DNA of 64,000 nucleotides from the NCBI GenBank assembly GCA_037833965.1, contig AP031353.1, positions 9,612,501 through 9,676,500 of the forward strand, read 5' to 3'. The notes beneath the pieces were generated by a model that was not told the origin of the DNA, made no database searches, and saw only the letters and a list, made by a program, of their open reading frames with translations. This document shows positions 13,320 through 33,640 of the stretch, piece after piece. The first letter of the stretch is position 1; each line of letters begins with the position of its first letter. The position numbers and the translations under genes were made by a program. The DNA is from Marchantia polymorpha subsp. ruderalis. Taxonomy: Eukaryota; Streptophyta; Marchantiopsida; Marchantiales; Marchantiaceae.

Positions 13320-13725
13320 GGTAGCCCTATGGTACTACAGCCCACCTCACCCATGTTCCAATAGGAGTTCTGGATTTGGTACAATCCACTTTACGGATTT
13401 TTCGGAACAAAACACTTATTGGATCCAACACAATTAACTAAACTCTCGACAGTATCACCACGCCCCTTCAGCCCACCTTCATTCATGTTCTAATATGAAT
13501 TCTATGTTTGGTACAACCCCACAGAAAAGAGTTGCTAGACTCCCACCGCCCCGCCCTACAACCCATCGTCACCCATGTTCCAAAACGAGTTATGGGGAAG
13601 TTACAACCCACTATAAGAAGTTGCTGCGAACGCAAAACCGTTGTTGAACCCAGCACGATTCATTTTATGTCATGAGACCCCATGGCCTTGCATCCCACCG
13701 TCACCCATGTTCCAATACCCAGAAC
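13320..13725. repeat. Diverged repeats around CCCATGTTCCAATA
   Basis: Four diverged copies of a phrase like CCCACC(G)TCACCCATGTTCCAATA, followed by an ACAACCCAC-like phrase, occur with CATGTTC at about 13352, 13494, 13574 and 13706. Spacing is irregular (about 80-142 bp). A weaker relative lies near 12450-12480. These look like remnants of an old tandem array. Confidence 0.5.
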
Positions 13726-15002
13726 TAGATACTAGTCAAGGGTGTCTACTAACAAGCAAACATAGATCAGAGCCGGGTCCAACGGATCTTTTGAAACACT
13801 CGCAAACTCCGAACTCTTCACAACTTCGAAACCCACCAACGATACTCCTACAAATGCTACTTTTGGGATTTATGAGCTCTCGGAAGGAAATCTGCAGATA
13901 AAGCGACGAGTTGATCATTTAGTTGGCTGCAACAAGTTGATCAAAAAATTAGAAAGAGATACAAAGAGCGCATCTTGGACCTTAATGTGACTGAATTTCA
14001 ATGCATTTAGTCACCACAATCGTTTGTAAATTCTCCCAGTAACACTTCAACCTCATGGCCGAAACGCCGAAGTAATGTCACTTGGGTATTTCAGCTCGAT
14101 AGCAGCAGTTCCTCCGCTCACATTGTAGTCGCCATCGCCAACGGTGTGCGTCGAGTTCTCTTAGTTTAGGCAAACTTTCAGGCAATCAATCTTTCAATCT
14201 TCGAGCCAAATTGCCATACCCACTGCCATATGTCATATCCAATTAAATACGATACCAAAAGCTCGGACAAAAGTATTATTCAACCGACTGTTCTTTACAG
14301 TGCATTCATTTTCCGTGTTTACGTTTCATATCAATCTCTTTGGTTCTCACATGAGTGACAACGTACATTCAACTTACATGCATGGCTGCTGAAAAATGTA
14401 CTAGTCTGATTGTGTTGATAAAGTAACAAATAGCTTTCTGGTCTTGCAACTGCTTGCAGGTGAATCCTGTACGATAATCTGAACTTCCTGACTTTGGTCA
14501 TAACTACTTCTTGACATAACTCAGTGCATTTTGGTCGATTTTGATTGCTAGAACAACCGCATAACTACACTCTTGTTGATACTTCCTCAAGGACATCATC
14601 GCGACAATGAAGTCTTCAAGTCCTCTTCATCCAGTTCTATGTATTATTATCGGAACTGAGTGAAGATGAGACATCGTCTAATCTAACAACAAGCTATACG
14701 CAAATGGATTTCCACAGATGTACGGTTGACTCTTTTCCCGTGCATGGATGGAAGTCACCTCATACAAAATTCACAGCGGACAATGATGGCCTGCATTATC
14801 ATAGTTATCATATGAACATGAACATCCCTTTCTGCTCGATTGCGCTTTTTCTATGAAACATCAGCTACGGGAAAGCCGCAGCATCCACGTCAAAAGAGAT
14901 TCTTGTATCAAGTGGACCATAATCTGCGTAATCTATTTTTTTCTCCCATGTTTACATCCATCTCATGGAATCACTTTTGATCATCTGTTGGATAAGCAAA
15001 AT

Positions 15003-15076
15003 GTCATACATGTGTAATACATACATGTCATACTGGTCATACATGTGTAATACATGTTGACTGCATGTGCAGTCAA
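15003..15076. repeat. 20-bp direct repeat followed by a 9+2+9 palindrome
   Basis: The string GTCATACATGTGTAATACAT occurs exactly twice, at 15003-15022 and 15036-15055. It is followed at 15057-15076 by TTGACTGCATGTGCAGTCAA, two perfect 9-bp arms around TG. This is intergenic with no gene nearby. Confidence 0.9.
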
Positions 15077-16752
15077 TAAGCTCTGTTACTACTTTTACAT
15101 TATATTTAACTACTATCTCTTCTGAATTTCAGGTCCCTGGTTAAACGTGTAATGTATTCAGCGAAGGAGAATAGACGTTTCCAGACACAAATTCACTGAG
15201 GACAACAAATTAGGGACTCAACAAAGAACACGCTACGTCTATAGTGGTACCAACTAAAATATGTTATATAATCCGAAGAATCCATTTCAGAGATAAACCG
15301 AAAGAACGCTGTATGTATATATACATCTCCATGGAGTCAGTTCAATAAAAACCGAGAAGAGATTCAAACTTTCAATTTTATTTCTGTTACAAAGAAATAG
15401 ACTCTCTTGGTGAGTGATTGTTTCTGTAAAATGTTCCACTTCAGCTGTCTTGAGGTTCGTAAATGCATGAAACCCAGAGCTAGACGTTCGTCACGGTTTG
15501 GTTGATTGGCAAATTTAATGCAGATAAAGAGAAATTAAACGGGACAGAAACCGGCCATCGCAGCGATGCAATTGGTGTATTCAGAAAGCAGCCACTGCAG
15601 TATATGTAATCCAGAGGCAATCTAAGTGGGCTGAGGGAATCGACTAGGGAGCATGATACTCCGATCCTTTAAAAAAACCCTCGCACGTAGAATGTACGTT
15701 GGAAGGGACCTTCCAGAGAGACATACCATGGTGCCAATCATTTCTGTTAACTATCAGGGCTTTCCGTATCCTTTACAGATTTCGTCATTTACGGCTCCGA
15801 CTACCGATATACCAAACTCTAGGCCTTCTGTGGCAACACAAACTTCCAACAAAGACTCTTCGATTAAAAGTACAGCTAATTTCTCACTAAAAGGAAATCC
15901 TCACCCTAGCATATCTGCTTTAGCGAGACTGTCAAGCGTTATCCTTAGTGATAATAAATTCCGATTAGCAAATCAATTAAAATTAAGATTGGCTTTACTT
16001 CAACAACACATCCGTAGAACAATGTTGAATCTGATCTACAATCTGCGCAGTTCTGTAGGCGTATAACTTACCAGAAAAATAAAGACATGAAACTGGACTC
16101 ACTACTCTCTGCTTATCATAGCCTAGACCCCAGAGCGGGGAGACTTACACATGAAGAGTGCAAAAAACTTTTAGGAGTAGTGTATCACGGTGTAATTTAG
16201 ATTAGTTCGAGAGACAAAAAGCAGGATCTAATACAAAGACAAATAAAGAGACCGAGTACAAATACTCGATACGAGCCTTAGAAGGTATGCAGAAGATATT
16301 TAGAAGTTCATACTCATCATCTTCTAATACCTGCACGATCGATGCAACGAGGCAAATGAAACTTTCCCGACATTTAGATGATGGCATGTATCACTTTGCC
16401 AAAACGTAGCACCAGGGCGTCATCAGTGTGTACCCGGGTGAAGGGGTAGATTGATATACTAGTCCAGTCATGGTCACTTTGCAGGACTGAAGACCAGCTT
16501 TATTAGATTACGCAAACGGTTCCGACCCCCGGGTGCTTGCCGTCGCCCACAAGATAGTTAGTCCCTTGCTAAATGGTAATTAATTCTGTAAGATAATCTC
16601 AAGGTTTAAACGGAAAAGCCGAGTACTTTCCTTGCAAAAACTGTGAAACAGTGCCATGAAAGTTTGTTAAAAACATTCTTTCCTAACTTGATTAGAAACA
16701 AGAAATCCTTTCATCGTGGAAGACAGAGAGCAGCCCATAGTAAAGGCGACCC

Positions 16753-16782
16753 ATATTACACAAGAGGTTTCTTGTGTAATAT
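16753..16782. repeat. Short perfect hairpin, 13-bp arms and 4-nt loop
   Basis: Arm 16753-16765 (ATATTACACAAGA) pairs exactly with 16770-16782 across the loop GGTT. It is intergenic and not followed by the T-run expected of a bacterial-type terminator, which would not be relevant in a plant nucleus anyway. Confidence 0.85.
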
Positions 16783-19700
16783 TTACATCCTCGCTGACTT
16801 TTCTCAACTTCGGCAAAATTCAATGTCTGCAATGTAACTTGCTTCAGGGTGAAAACTGAGGCCAAAACGGCTCAACTCCCTTCCACTTGAATCGTTAACA
16901 GCAACACGTAATGCATGTACTGCTCTACTCCAAATTGAAAGTTGCGACATGCACACCGTCAAACGATCATACTGAAGAGGCCACAAGCACGACGAGATAA
17001 TGTTGGATATACTAGTCTAAATGGTGTGCTCTTCCGGTTTGAAGTAAACCAAATGGACATTTACAAAACCGTACAGCCTGAAATGTCCTCAGCGGTAGGA
17101 AGACCTCAGTGGTCAAAGTTGATGTATGCATACCAGAAACCACAACCGACTCAGCACTTGCGACCAAATCTGCCCTTCTTTCTGCACGGCTAAAAGTTTA
17201 ACCCAACCAGAAATGGAGAAGATGACAAAAATTTGAATTCCATATGCTGGCACACCTCATTCTCATCTTTTCAAGACTCGAACAAATGGATTCAGTTCAC
17301 TATAACGGCCTTATGACAAGTTCTTCTATAAATTTTATCCGTCTCCAAATTTACTTGCCAACTGAAACGATCGAGTTGCAACGTACCTTTTTCAATTATC
17401 TTCGCAGGCAAGAAGTATGGTAAAAACTTGCGAGACAACAGCCCTTCAGTGCTTGGCAAGTTTCAGCTCCGGACCGAACTTTCAAGGATCGTTACCAACA
17501 TCTTGCGCAGCTTAGCAACTGTAAGATAAAAGCTCTTCATCAACAAATTGATTGTTTCATTTGCTTGAAGAGTTTCGAGAATTCCAGAAAGCCAAAAACT
17601 GAAGTCTGACAGACAGGAGTTTAGAACCAGCAAATATTACAAAAGTAGTCCGCCTGTTGACCACTTAATGTCATGCACTTCATCGAATAGATACAATTAC
17701 AACCAAAACAAATACAATAGAACGAGAAAAGTAAAAGCGACAAACAGAAGTCACTACTTCAATGAGTTTTCAATAACGTAGTAACCAGAACCTTTATTGC
17801 TCTCGGAACCGTGTGTCCGAGAGATATGAATGATAAAACTCTGCTGAGTTACAGAATCAGAATACAGTATTCTAGTACGTACGTAAAGAATCTAAAGATT
17901 CAGATTTCTCCGAGTTTTTCAAACCTAAACGAGTTGCACTGATCTGCGAAAGGGTTTAAAACCAACTGGGCCTGGACTGTCCCAATCCTCTTCCTAGTAC
18001 CCTACTTCAAGCGTCAATTACTGAGTTCCACACAACAACCTATCGGTGTATATATATACATAGAGACCGATGATAACAAGTTCCTTGAAATTGCACGGGA
18101 AGAATCCGAGGTTGCGAAGAGCCATAATTAGAAGAGCCAAATTCCTAGCAACAATTCAGCCACTCAGAAACCAATGCAAGACGATTATTTCGTTAAAACG
18201 ACCAGCTTCCCTGGCCTGCTGCACAGTGCCAAACAGCAAAACATGAACAATGTCGATACTTACCTGGAATTAATCTTAGCGCGGAATAGGCTCAAATGCA
18301 GATGGAGACTATGAACCATACTACAAAAGGGTTGTGCACATATGGAGGAAAGCAAAGCTTCTTGAATAATAAGAACGTCTCCCCGAGCTTACGACTTTCT
18401 TGATAATGGCCCGTCTCAACTTCCAGAGACTAGTCCGTCAACCTGCAACGCAGTGGAGGATGACACCAGGCAACTTGCGTAACGATTCACTGATTGGTCC
18501 ACCACAGGCGGAACTGCAGCACGAGAAAGGAGTCCCAACGATCCCACCGAAATGATGATACGCAAGCTGTCCACAGCAAGATACAAATACTCAACTCCCA
18601 CAAAGAACCAGCCAAAAGCAGACGGCCATTGTGAGTGACGACAGAGACGACAACAGTCCAACCTGGTAACGGATAGTACGGAGAATAGAGGCTCCGAGCG
18701 CTGGCTGGTTAATGATGCTGAGAAAAGACGGGCTGCCACCACCTAAAGTGCATAAGCCGTCAGAGTCAACAAATTATTAAAAACGAAAAAAACTTACAAG
18801 TAAATCGCTCAAAACAGTCTCCTCGCAATTGGTCTAATCCATATGAAGAAGAACTATTGTCGCTAGTCAGGACAACGAGGGCTTACAGAGTATGAGGACC
18901 TACAAAACTCAACCATCAACTCTCAAAGATGCACAGAGGGCAAGAGAAAGTTAGTGTTCTGCTAGGACGGTGCTATTCTGTCAACTGTCTTCCCTCATTA
19001 TGAAATCCCTCTCCCTCTGTTCAACATACAACTGGAGAGGCCTTTGATGATAAACTTAAAACCCCTACGTACATATGTTGTCATATCCCAACATTAAGAG
19101 GACTAATGTACCTTCTGAAAGCTGTTACCTGGTACTAAAAGCACCAATAATTGCTCGGATAGACCTGGAGGCATCCCTGAAGGAAACAGAGTAAATCAGA
19201 CTCCCAACTCTTGAAAAGTTCATAATGAGCTACTCCAGCCAACTAGAAAGGGAACTTAAGACAAAAGCTTCTTTAGTGAAACTGTCTACCAGCTTTGATA
19301 AGGTGAAGTATTTATCCTCCTTTAGAAGTTACATAAATACATGCCGTGACAATGCAGATAAAACGTAAGACAACAAAACAGGCAACCATGATATTTTCAG
19401 CCATAGATCAGTCCACGTAAAGTTTGTAAACAAAGCCGGTAACATTTAAGTGTGTTCGCATCAACGACATATCATATGAAATCCAAGAGCAGGGGCACCA
19501 ACGTTAGTCTCAAGCCTGCTCGACTACTCTGTGTGTTAATGCCATACAGTTTTGAAAATTATGCGGGTACATCCAGATAGTACACGATACAATGCGTGTG
19601 TGAAATGAGATGCAAAGGTAAGCAAGAAGAAACAAAGCACGTCAAAACCTCTTTCACAAGTAGGAATGGACAGGAAAAACGCCTTGGGCGTGTTGTCTTA

Positions 19701-20041
19701 CAATAGAACAGTGTTTTATCTTCTGGCAGTATCGCCCAGTAACAAATGGTCTCCAGACCAACAGCAGCTGTTTCCCAGTGCCCACCCTCGCCACCTACTG
19801 TGCTCGCGCCATTGTGCTTGGCACAGTGCGGCAAAGATGGTGACAGAGCAGATCAACGAACAGGATGAGTGTCCCATTGTCAAGTAAATATCTTGATCAG
19901 AACACCAAGTCTTTTAGAATAATCCTTTACAGTCTAGTGATTCGCTACTTACCCACATCAGTGCCTGGAACCACAACTAGAAAGTGCACCGCAAAACCTA
20001 AGCAAAAAACATAAGAATGCCAGCAGACTGGCATGACCACA

Positions 20042-26496
<6,455 letters not shown>

Positions 26497-27535
26497 CAAT
26501 GCACCGATCTAAACCTGCTGCTACACACAACGGCTTCCGTCCTCGCTAGGGTTCGCGCATCACATACTTTTCTCCAGTCAATGCCTCAGTCCGCCACAAT
26601 CATCAGCCCATCAAAGCCCCACAAAACATCTCGAGAACTTACTGATGTTCAGGCATCGCATGCGAGGCCTCCGTCTCCGTCCCGAGCTCTGGCCACACGA
26701 CAACGATCCCCTCGGCGAAATCAGCTCTAGGGTTCACACCGAGCACCCGCCATGGCTCGCTCGCTCGCTCGACACGCCGCTGCGAAGGAGAGCGCAATTG
26801 ATCGGTGCCGCTCTCGTCCTCCTGAAGTGCCCGCGCGCTTGCTGGCAAAGGGATCGAAGGCAAGACAGGGGTTCGAATGCTCCCCACTCGCTACCTGCCG
26901 TCGCGTTCTCCTCCTCTTAGTGCTACGCAAGCCAAGCCAGGCCGCGCGGTGATGCGAGGCCGACACAGGCGCACCATGACGACCAGTCGGCCCTCCCATC
27001 TCACTCCGGCCAGTCCATCCGGTGCAGGCCCCGGTCCCAGTTTCCAGGCCGTCGTCATTCCGGATCATAACCGGCTACCGCTGCGTGTCTCCAATATCCG
27101 ACGGCCACGTCTCCGATTCTCACCGCCATGCCTTCTCTCGAGTCTCAACTACTCCGTAGCCTCCGTAGGCTACACGAGTTTTCGTCTGCTCTCCTTCTCT
27201 TTCCATTCCCTCCGTTCCCAGAAGCGTCGGTATTCTGTACCAGCTCAGCAGTCCACGCGCTCATGTTTTCTGAACTTGTGCATGGACATGTTTGGCATCG
27301 CGTGGCACCAACTCGCTTGCTTTATGAGCAGCGATTTACAAATGCTGCTGGAACTCGCTCCACATCTGACATTTCCAAAGATTGGCCATCGAGTCTTCTC
27401 CGTTGCTCTCTTGGAATTCTTGCCCCCATTCTTCTTTCATACGCTTCATCTTTGACTCCGATCCGCAAACCAATTTGCTTACCCATTCAGTGTCTTCCAT
27501 CCGTAACAGCTTTCATTTAAATCCATTCTTAACTT
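26497..27535 (-). promoter_or_regulatory. Probable PRP4K 5' leader and promoter region
   Basis: This GC-richer kilobase lies directly upstream of the PRP4K ATG. It contains CTCGCTCGCTCG runs (near 26757-26770) and C/T-rich stretches that are typical of plant leaders. Open frames on both strands (for example 26877-27455 +, 26727-27068 -) overlap each other and encode no recognised protein. A transcription start cannot be fixed from sequence alone. Confidence 0.45.
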
Positions 27536-30500
27536 CTACTCAAATCCTCTAGAGGTATATTTCTTTATATCTAATATTATTCATGTTCATGAAAGACTTT
27601 ATCCATAAGCTCTTTATGTTTGAAAACAAACTCCGTATTTCATGCTTTGTATGACTTTTTTTTATTCATTGTAATACTATTTCATTTTTTGATTGTCATA
27701 CTCGCTTTGTACTTGGTGTTCGATGATGAAAATCAAATAGCTCCAAAAATATCACATCTCCATAGTGTTTAACTTACTTACTAGCTAGTTACACATTCGA
27801 GGATGAGAGTATTGTTGTGTACATACGCATCATATCACAATCTATATTCTTGTCACATCAAACATTGCAACATACTTGACTTTCATGCAACAACACAAAT
27901 CCAAATCAATAATGTTATTTTAATCTAATACATTTATGAAATCATGAAGATAATCACATTAGAATAATAATTAATCAAACTCACTTTATGACTCATAGAT
28001 GTGAGATTCTTACATGAACTATTGTACGCCATAGTTGCATTCTTCAAATATCAACCTCATAAATTGAATCCTTATATAAAATAAATTAAACTCTACTTAT
28101 TTAGTCATAATCTTTTAATAGCTAACGAACACATCCAATGCAAATTGGCGTTAATTGAACAATTTACTTTGACCATTGTGTATAATACTCCATTTCAATA
28201 TCTATCTACTAAGTAATCATAATAGTTGTCATGAAAATACATATTTCTTACAACATAAGTTATTATCACAAATGTTCATACATCTATACAATTCTTTTAC
28301 AAGTGCAAATGCACTCATAATTTATAATAGTATTTTTTTAACACAACATTCTTATCAATACTTTAAAACTAAGACTTGTGACATTTGCAATAAGTTTCAT
28401 ACAATTCTATCTACAAATGATTTGTTTGATAACATGTCATGAATCTAGTATAAGCTCTATGTGTACTCAACATAATATTTTGTCATTCAATTATTCCATA
28501 ATAAAAATAAAAATTTCATGTGTTTTATTTTTATTGGCTCTAATTTGAATAAATATCGCTACTTTTTAAATAAAAAATAAACATAGTCTAATATTGATTT
28601 AGCTATATTTTGAAGAAATCTTTTTGTCTCTAGGTTGAGGTAGCAACATGCAATTGAGGACTTTGAAAATATTACAACACCATTTCTTATTTAAAAAATA
28701 ATCTTGGATAAAAAATAATTACAATGCTTATTTACAGCTTTTTAAAAAATGAATATATATTTTGAATAGAATCATATGATGATAGAATTTAAAAACTACA
28801 AAGTATAATTCGCAAAAGTACATTAACATTGTTATGTTTGTTATATTTATCTTCACATCAAAATTTCACAACAATCTCAAAGTTGTTTCATCAAATTTTT
28901 AATGAAACAACTGCATACGGTTTTCATTATGGAAATTAAATATTTTTTGATGTCATATTTTTCAATAGATCAAAATCCTCAAAAATAATTGTTTTTACGA
29001 TTCTCTTATATATTTGCATCAAAACATCTTCCAAACATCTTTGTTGAACGATTTTAACGACTTTAACTTACGTGTTCCATGCTGATTGTTGAAGTATTTT
29101 TTTGGTTATTGTTAAACACACTTCACACTTCTTACAAGTTATTTTTTGTCAAAACATAAGTACTATTTCTTTATTTATTTACTTCATAATCTATTGGATC
29201 ATTATGAGGCAGTTAAGTTGAATTATAAATGAAATTATGATTTAACTGTACATATAATATGAAAATAAATGTCTTCATTATATGATTTCTAAAATAGTAC
29301 AATTCTCTTGCAATATGTAATGTAAATTATTGTCTCAGTTTCGATTACTTTCAATCAAGTATGCATCTTCAATCAAGGCCATAAATTTTGTATAATTAGT
29401 TTTTTTTCAACTCATTTGCATTATGCTTGTAGTAAGTGATCATTTTTACTTTGATGAATTTGTGTTTTTACATGCATTTTATAATATTTTTCATTTAGTT
29501 TTCACAAAAATTAATCAAAGTTTGATAAACATCATAAGTTTTGCAAAATATTGCACAATTTTTGCATGACTATAGAATTGATAACATGACTTGAAGGTTT
29601 TCAAAATTCCAAATGTATCATTTCATGTATCAAATCTTTTTAAATCTTTTCAAGCATTTAATTCATTATTTTTTCAATAGATTTTCAACAGTAGATTAAT
29701 TTTTGGATGAGACAACATAATCTTCATAAATACATACGATTGTATGCAAATTTTTTTCTTGCAAATTATTCTAGAATTAAAATTAAAATTTTTTATTTTT
29801 CTTTCAACTATAAAATAAATAATTTTATGAATGTTTTTAATATAAATAATCAAAAATTTGATTGATGGTGAGACTTTGAAAATCAAATGTAGTCAAAAGA
29901 CATCCAAATAATCATACATTTCACATATATCATAAAATCAAATGCACACGCATAGCCAAAACTAAATTTATGTTGTTCAACACTATGAACTTCATATTGA
30001 CAAAAATTATTCAGACTTTAAATTTAAAAAATTCATCTTGTGTCACTAAGAGTTTTAACAAGCTTTATTATGAAATAACAGACTTATTAGGGTAAAGCTA
30101 ATTAAAGTTAAAACAAAATTACAATTATGACTGACCATCTTTCCTAATCTAATGTTTCTGAATATCCTTAAGCTATGTAATTTAGAGCTAATAGAAACTA
30201 AGCCGTAGCAAAAATATTATAAAGTTTATATATATATACACACACACATACAAATTCTACTTATGCTCCTTATGTAACCTTTATAACAAAAAATATTAAT
30301 TCAAGCATTGTCAATTTTGACAATGTTTGTCTTTTTATCATAAACTTTATTTGTAATAGAGTGATATCTAATGTTAATTTGTTTCGTTCTACTATCAATT
30401 ATTGGATTTTTAAAATATAATGTTCTTTTACTATCTCAAAGATAATATTAACAAATTAGTTTTTTTGCTTTACATATTTGACTTCTGTTGTTGTTGAATG

Positions 30501-32073
30501 AACTTTGCACTTTGTAGAAATATATATCCAATTTTTGCATTCAATATTTATAATCACATGCATGGTTTATGTATTTTTATAAATAAAACTTATATGTAAT
30601 CAATATAAAAGTCATTCAAAGACTTGACTAATAAATCATATTACAATATATCATTATCCTTGATACTCTTGAGCTAGTTAAGATTTTAAAATTGTTATAA
30701 ACATTTTTTCTTCATTTGATATTATTTGTTCACCATGTACAAATTGGAATACTATCCTGTTTAGTCTATATCATCAAGTATATGAGACTATCATCGTTTT
30801 GTCATAGGATTGTGATGACATCATTAACTTCTTGATTACATCAATTTGATATTGAGTTGCGAAGATCTTAAAAAAAGTTGTCAAATGAGTACAATCTATT
30901 ATAAACATTATCAAGTTAAACATATGAAGAACACGTTGATATAATTAATTGTTTTAACTAAATCATGGTATTTTAAATCATAATAATTATGAACATTCAT
31001 TTATAATATTCTTTTTAATTTTTTCAAATCCTTGATCTTCAATGCAAAGCTCAATATATTTTGCATCTATCATGGTAAAATTAATCATTTGTCAAAATAA
31101 ATATGAACTGCATTTAAAATACTAGATTAATGAGATCAAAGATTCAATATTTAACTTTTTTATGTAGACACATGGATTATACACACTTAGTGATATATCT
31201 TTTGCTTTCATAAACTCATCAATTCTTGCATTTCATAAATGATGAAATGCAAAAATCTTGTTTTGATTCAATTCTGATTTCAAAAATCTACAAATCAATT
31301 AAATTTTATTTTTTTAAAACCAACTGGTTGTCTCGTGTAAATTTTTGTATCATTGTTTGTAAAAAAAATATGCAAATTCTCGAACTCTTTTAATGATTTT
31401 GAGACAAATCAATAATTTTACAAGATAGCAGATCTCATAACCTGTAAACCTTCATATCACTACCATATCAAGCAAAAAAACACTTTTCAGATGTATGATT
31501 ATGTATATTCAAACTGTAATCTTTAGATTGGAAGAAATAAGAAGTACAAGCAAAAAATCTAAAAAATCATAAATCATAATCTTCAAAATTTGTTTTTACT
31601 TCAATCCAAAGGGTGGATAGAGTTTAGTATAAACCTTAAATTTATCAACAATGCTATGTTATGTTCAACCTAGAATTTGCATAGTCAATAAAATTGACTC
31701 GGCATACTACACATTTTCTTCAACACTAGTTGGTTGAGTATAAGTTATGACAAGTAGTCAATCAAGTTAGTTTAGCATACTCTACATCAACTTCAATATT
31801 AATTGATCAAGATTTTCAAAAATAATGTTTTGTTGCATATTATAAACCATGAGAAATAATTATTTTTTGTAATGATTTTTCAAAATATTTTTCATAAAAC
31901 CATATGCTATTTTTCATATGTAGAGATTTTATTTTGTGTAAAGTCTTAATTTAAACTTTCAAATTTTATATGGATATCATATATTGGTGTGAAAAAATGA
32001 TTATTATTTTTTCTATCAGTAAAAAATAAATAATATAACTTTTTTTAGATTGAAATTTTAGAAAATATACCTC

Positions 32074-32107
32074 TCATCACATAGTGTTTATAAACACTAT
32101 GTGATGA
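32074..32107. repeat. 34-bp perfect palindrome
   Basis: TCATCACATAGTGTTTA (32074-32090) is followed at once by its exact reverse complement with no spacer. The related place in block B (about 51250-51310) lacks it, so it arose or was lost after the blocks separated. Confidence 0.95.
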
Positions 32108-33079
32108 AAAGTTAGAAGTACCAAATACTTGTTATTACACTAGATCATAGCTTAAAATTCCAAACATAAGCGGAATCAATTCAAAATTTAATAATATTGA
32201 CTTCATCACATATAATATTGTATCTTAGCATGTATAGATTTTTTATAATCATTTTCAACGTGATAATTCTTGTACATATCCAACAACCCTTTTTTTTTTA
32301 AGGATTAATATATGGACTTGATTATGACTCTAAATCTAAAATTTATGTCATATTTGTATATTAAATTCAAAGCCGTATTAGATGAAAAATATGGAATTAA
32401 TCATAATTTTATTTTTAAGTTTTAAATCAAATTAATGTTCAAGAAAATGCATGAATATTACGATTATATTCTAATATCAACATTTTTGGTGTCAATTTCA
32501 TTGCAAATATCTATCATGTAAATTTTATGTTTTTTAATGTTAAAGAGCTTCAAGATGAAATATTATGATATAAAAATCCAAGATCACATAGATGTTTTTT
32601 AGTGATTTTGTTATTATGAATGTTGTTATTAATTAATTTTTTTTAAAGTTAAATGATGAAAGGTTGATAATTTGTATACTAAATTTAATTTGATTTTCTT
32701 ATCGATCAAACACGTGCACTGTTTCATCATGCTAGGTAAACAATTATCTACAACAAACTGTTAAGTGCTTTGTTTAAAGCAAGTGCATGAGTAACATTAA
32801 TAAAATATAACAATATTCATAACTTGGTTTTTAAAATTTTTGTAGCCATATTTGGATCTCAACATTTTGTATGAACCAATAATCTTTAGTTTTCATATAA
32901 ATTGACTCTTTTGAAATAGATGATCATCATATTTAACTATGTCATTAGCTACCACTCCAAACTTGTAGACAAATATTTCATTTTTCCAAATCAGAAATGT
33001 AAGTTTTTGCACAATCTGTGCACACCAATCTTCTACCCATTCATATTATCAATTTTGTAAATAAAATATTCTTTGATTT

Positions 33080-33640
33080 TAATATATTTGTGATATGTTG
33101 ATTTATCAACATCACTCTTATCATAAAATTGACTTTTTTCTTCAATCATTGTTGCTAGATTTGTTTATGTTTGAAGCATGATAATTATTTTGCAGTCAAA
33201 TATAGCTATTTGCTATGATTTAAACATTACATACAGAAAAGAAAAATTATACAAATTGATTAATCAAAATTTTCATTCTTATAAAATAAATTTTTACAAT
33301 TAACAAGCTTTCAACAATTATTCACCTAGAGTACTATGGCTTTTGGACCTACTCTTTCATATTTATCTTATATGTTTTACATATAGTTCATCATGATTAT
33401 GAAATGATAATATCTCCCCTACATGCCGATATCTAGACAAAATTTCACACAATCTCAACAATACTCTGATAAAATCATTCTCATATCCAATTTCTTCATT
33501 AATAAAATAAATATTTTCACAAGACTCTCCATTCTTGTTTGACATTGTACTATTAGCTCTTTATTTATAGAACTTAAAAAATTACCAAGGTAAATCACAT
33601 TAACTATTGTATAACTTAGTTTTACTCAGGTTGATATTGA
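33080..33640. repeat. Block A copy of the block B inverted-repeat arm
   Basis: This segment matches block B directly at about 52600-53225 and in reverse complement at about 48620-49270. Shared phrases include GACTTTTG..CCTA.TC, TTCATCATGATTAT and GACTAATTTCATA. I did not find an opposite-orientation partner in block A, which may be truncated on its left. Confidence 0.6.

Larger units (their letters stand above)
13726..20041. other. Intergenic/3' flank region downstream of PRP4K; no gene supported
   Basis: The two flanking genes converge on this 6.3 kb. The longest frame (15653-16066, + strand, 137 codons) has no recognised motif and no splice partners that I could place; others are about 110 codons or fewer. 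The part close to 20041 probably includes the PRP4K 3' UTR, whose end I cannot fix. A non-coding transcript or a small-exon gene cannot be excluded. Small structured items are listed separately. Confidence 0.45.

Noticed and set aside
12679-13725. CRISPR-like array
   Set aside because: Units are contiguous tandem repeats without unique spacers, and the genome is eukaryotic.
15653-16066. 137-codon plus-strand frame in the intergenic region
   Set aside because: No recognised motif, no partner exons and no copy for comparison. Recorded only as the longest frame of that gap.
26877-27455. 192-codon plus-strand frame upstream of PRP4K
   Set aside because: Pro/Ser/Arg-rich, overlapped by equally long frames in other phases and on the other strand, with no recognised motif. 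Better explained as GC-rich promoter or leader DNA.
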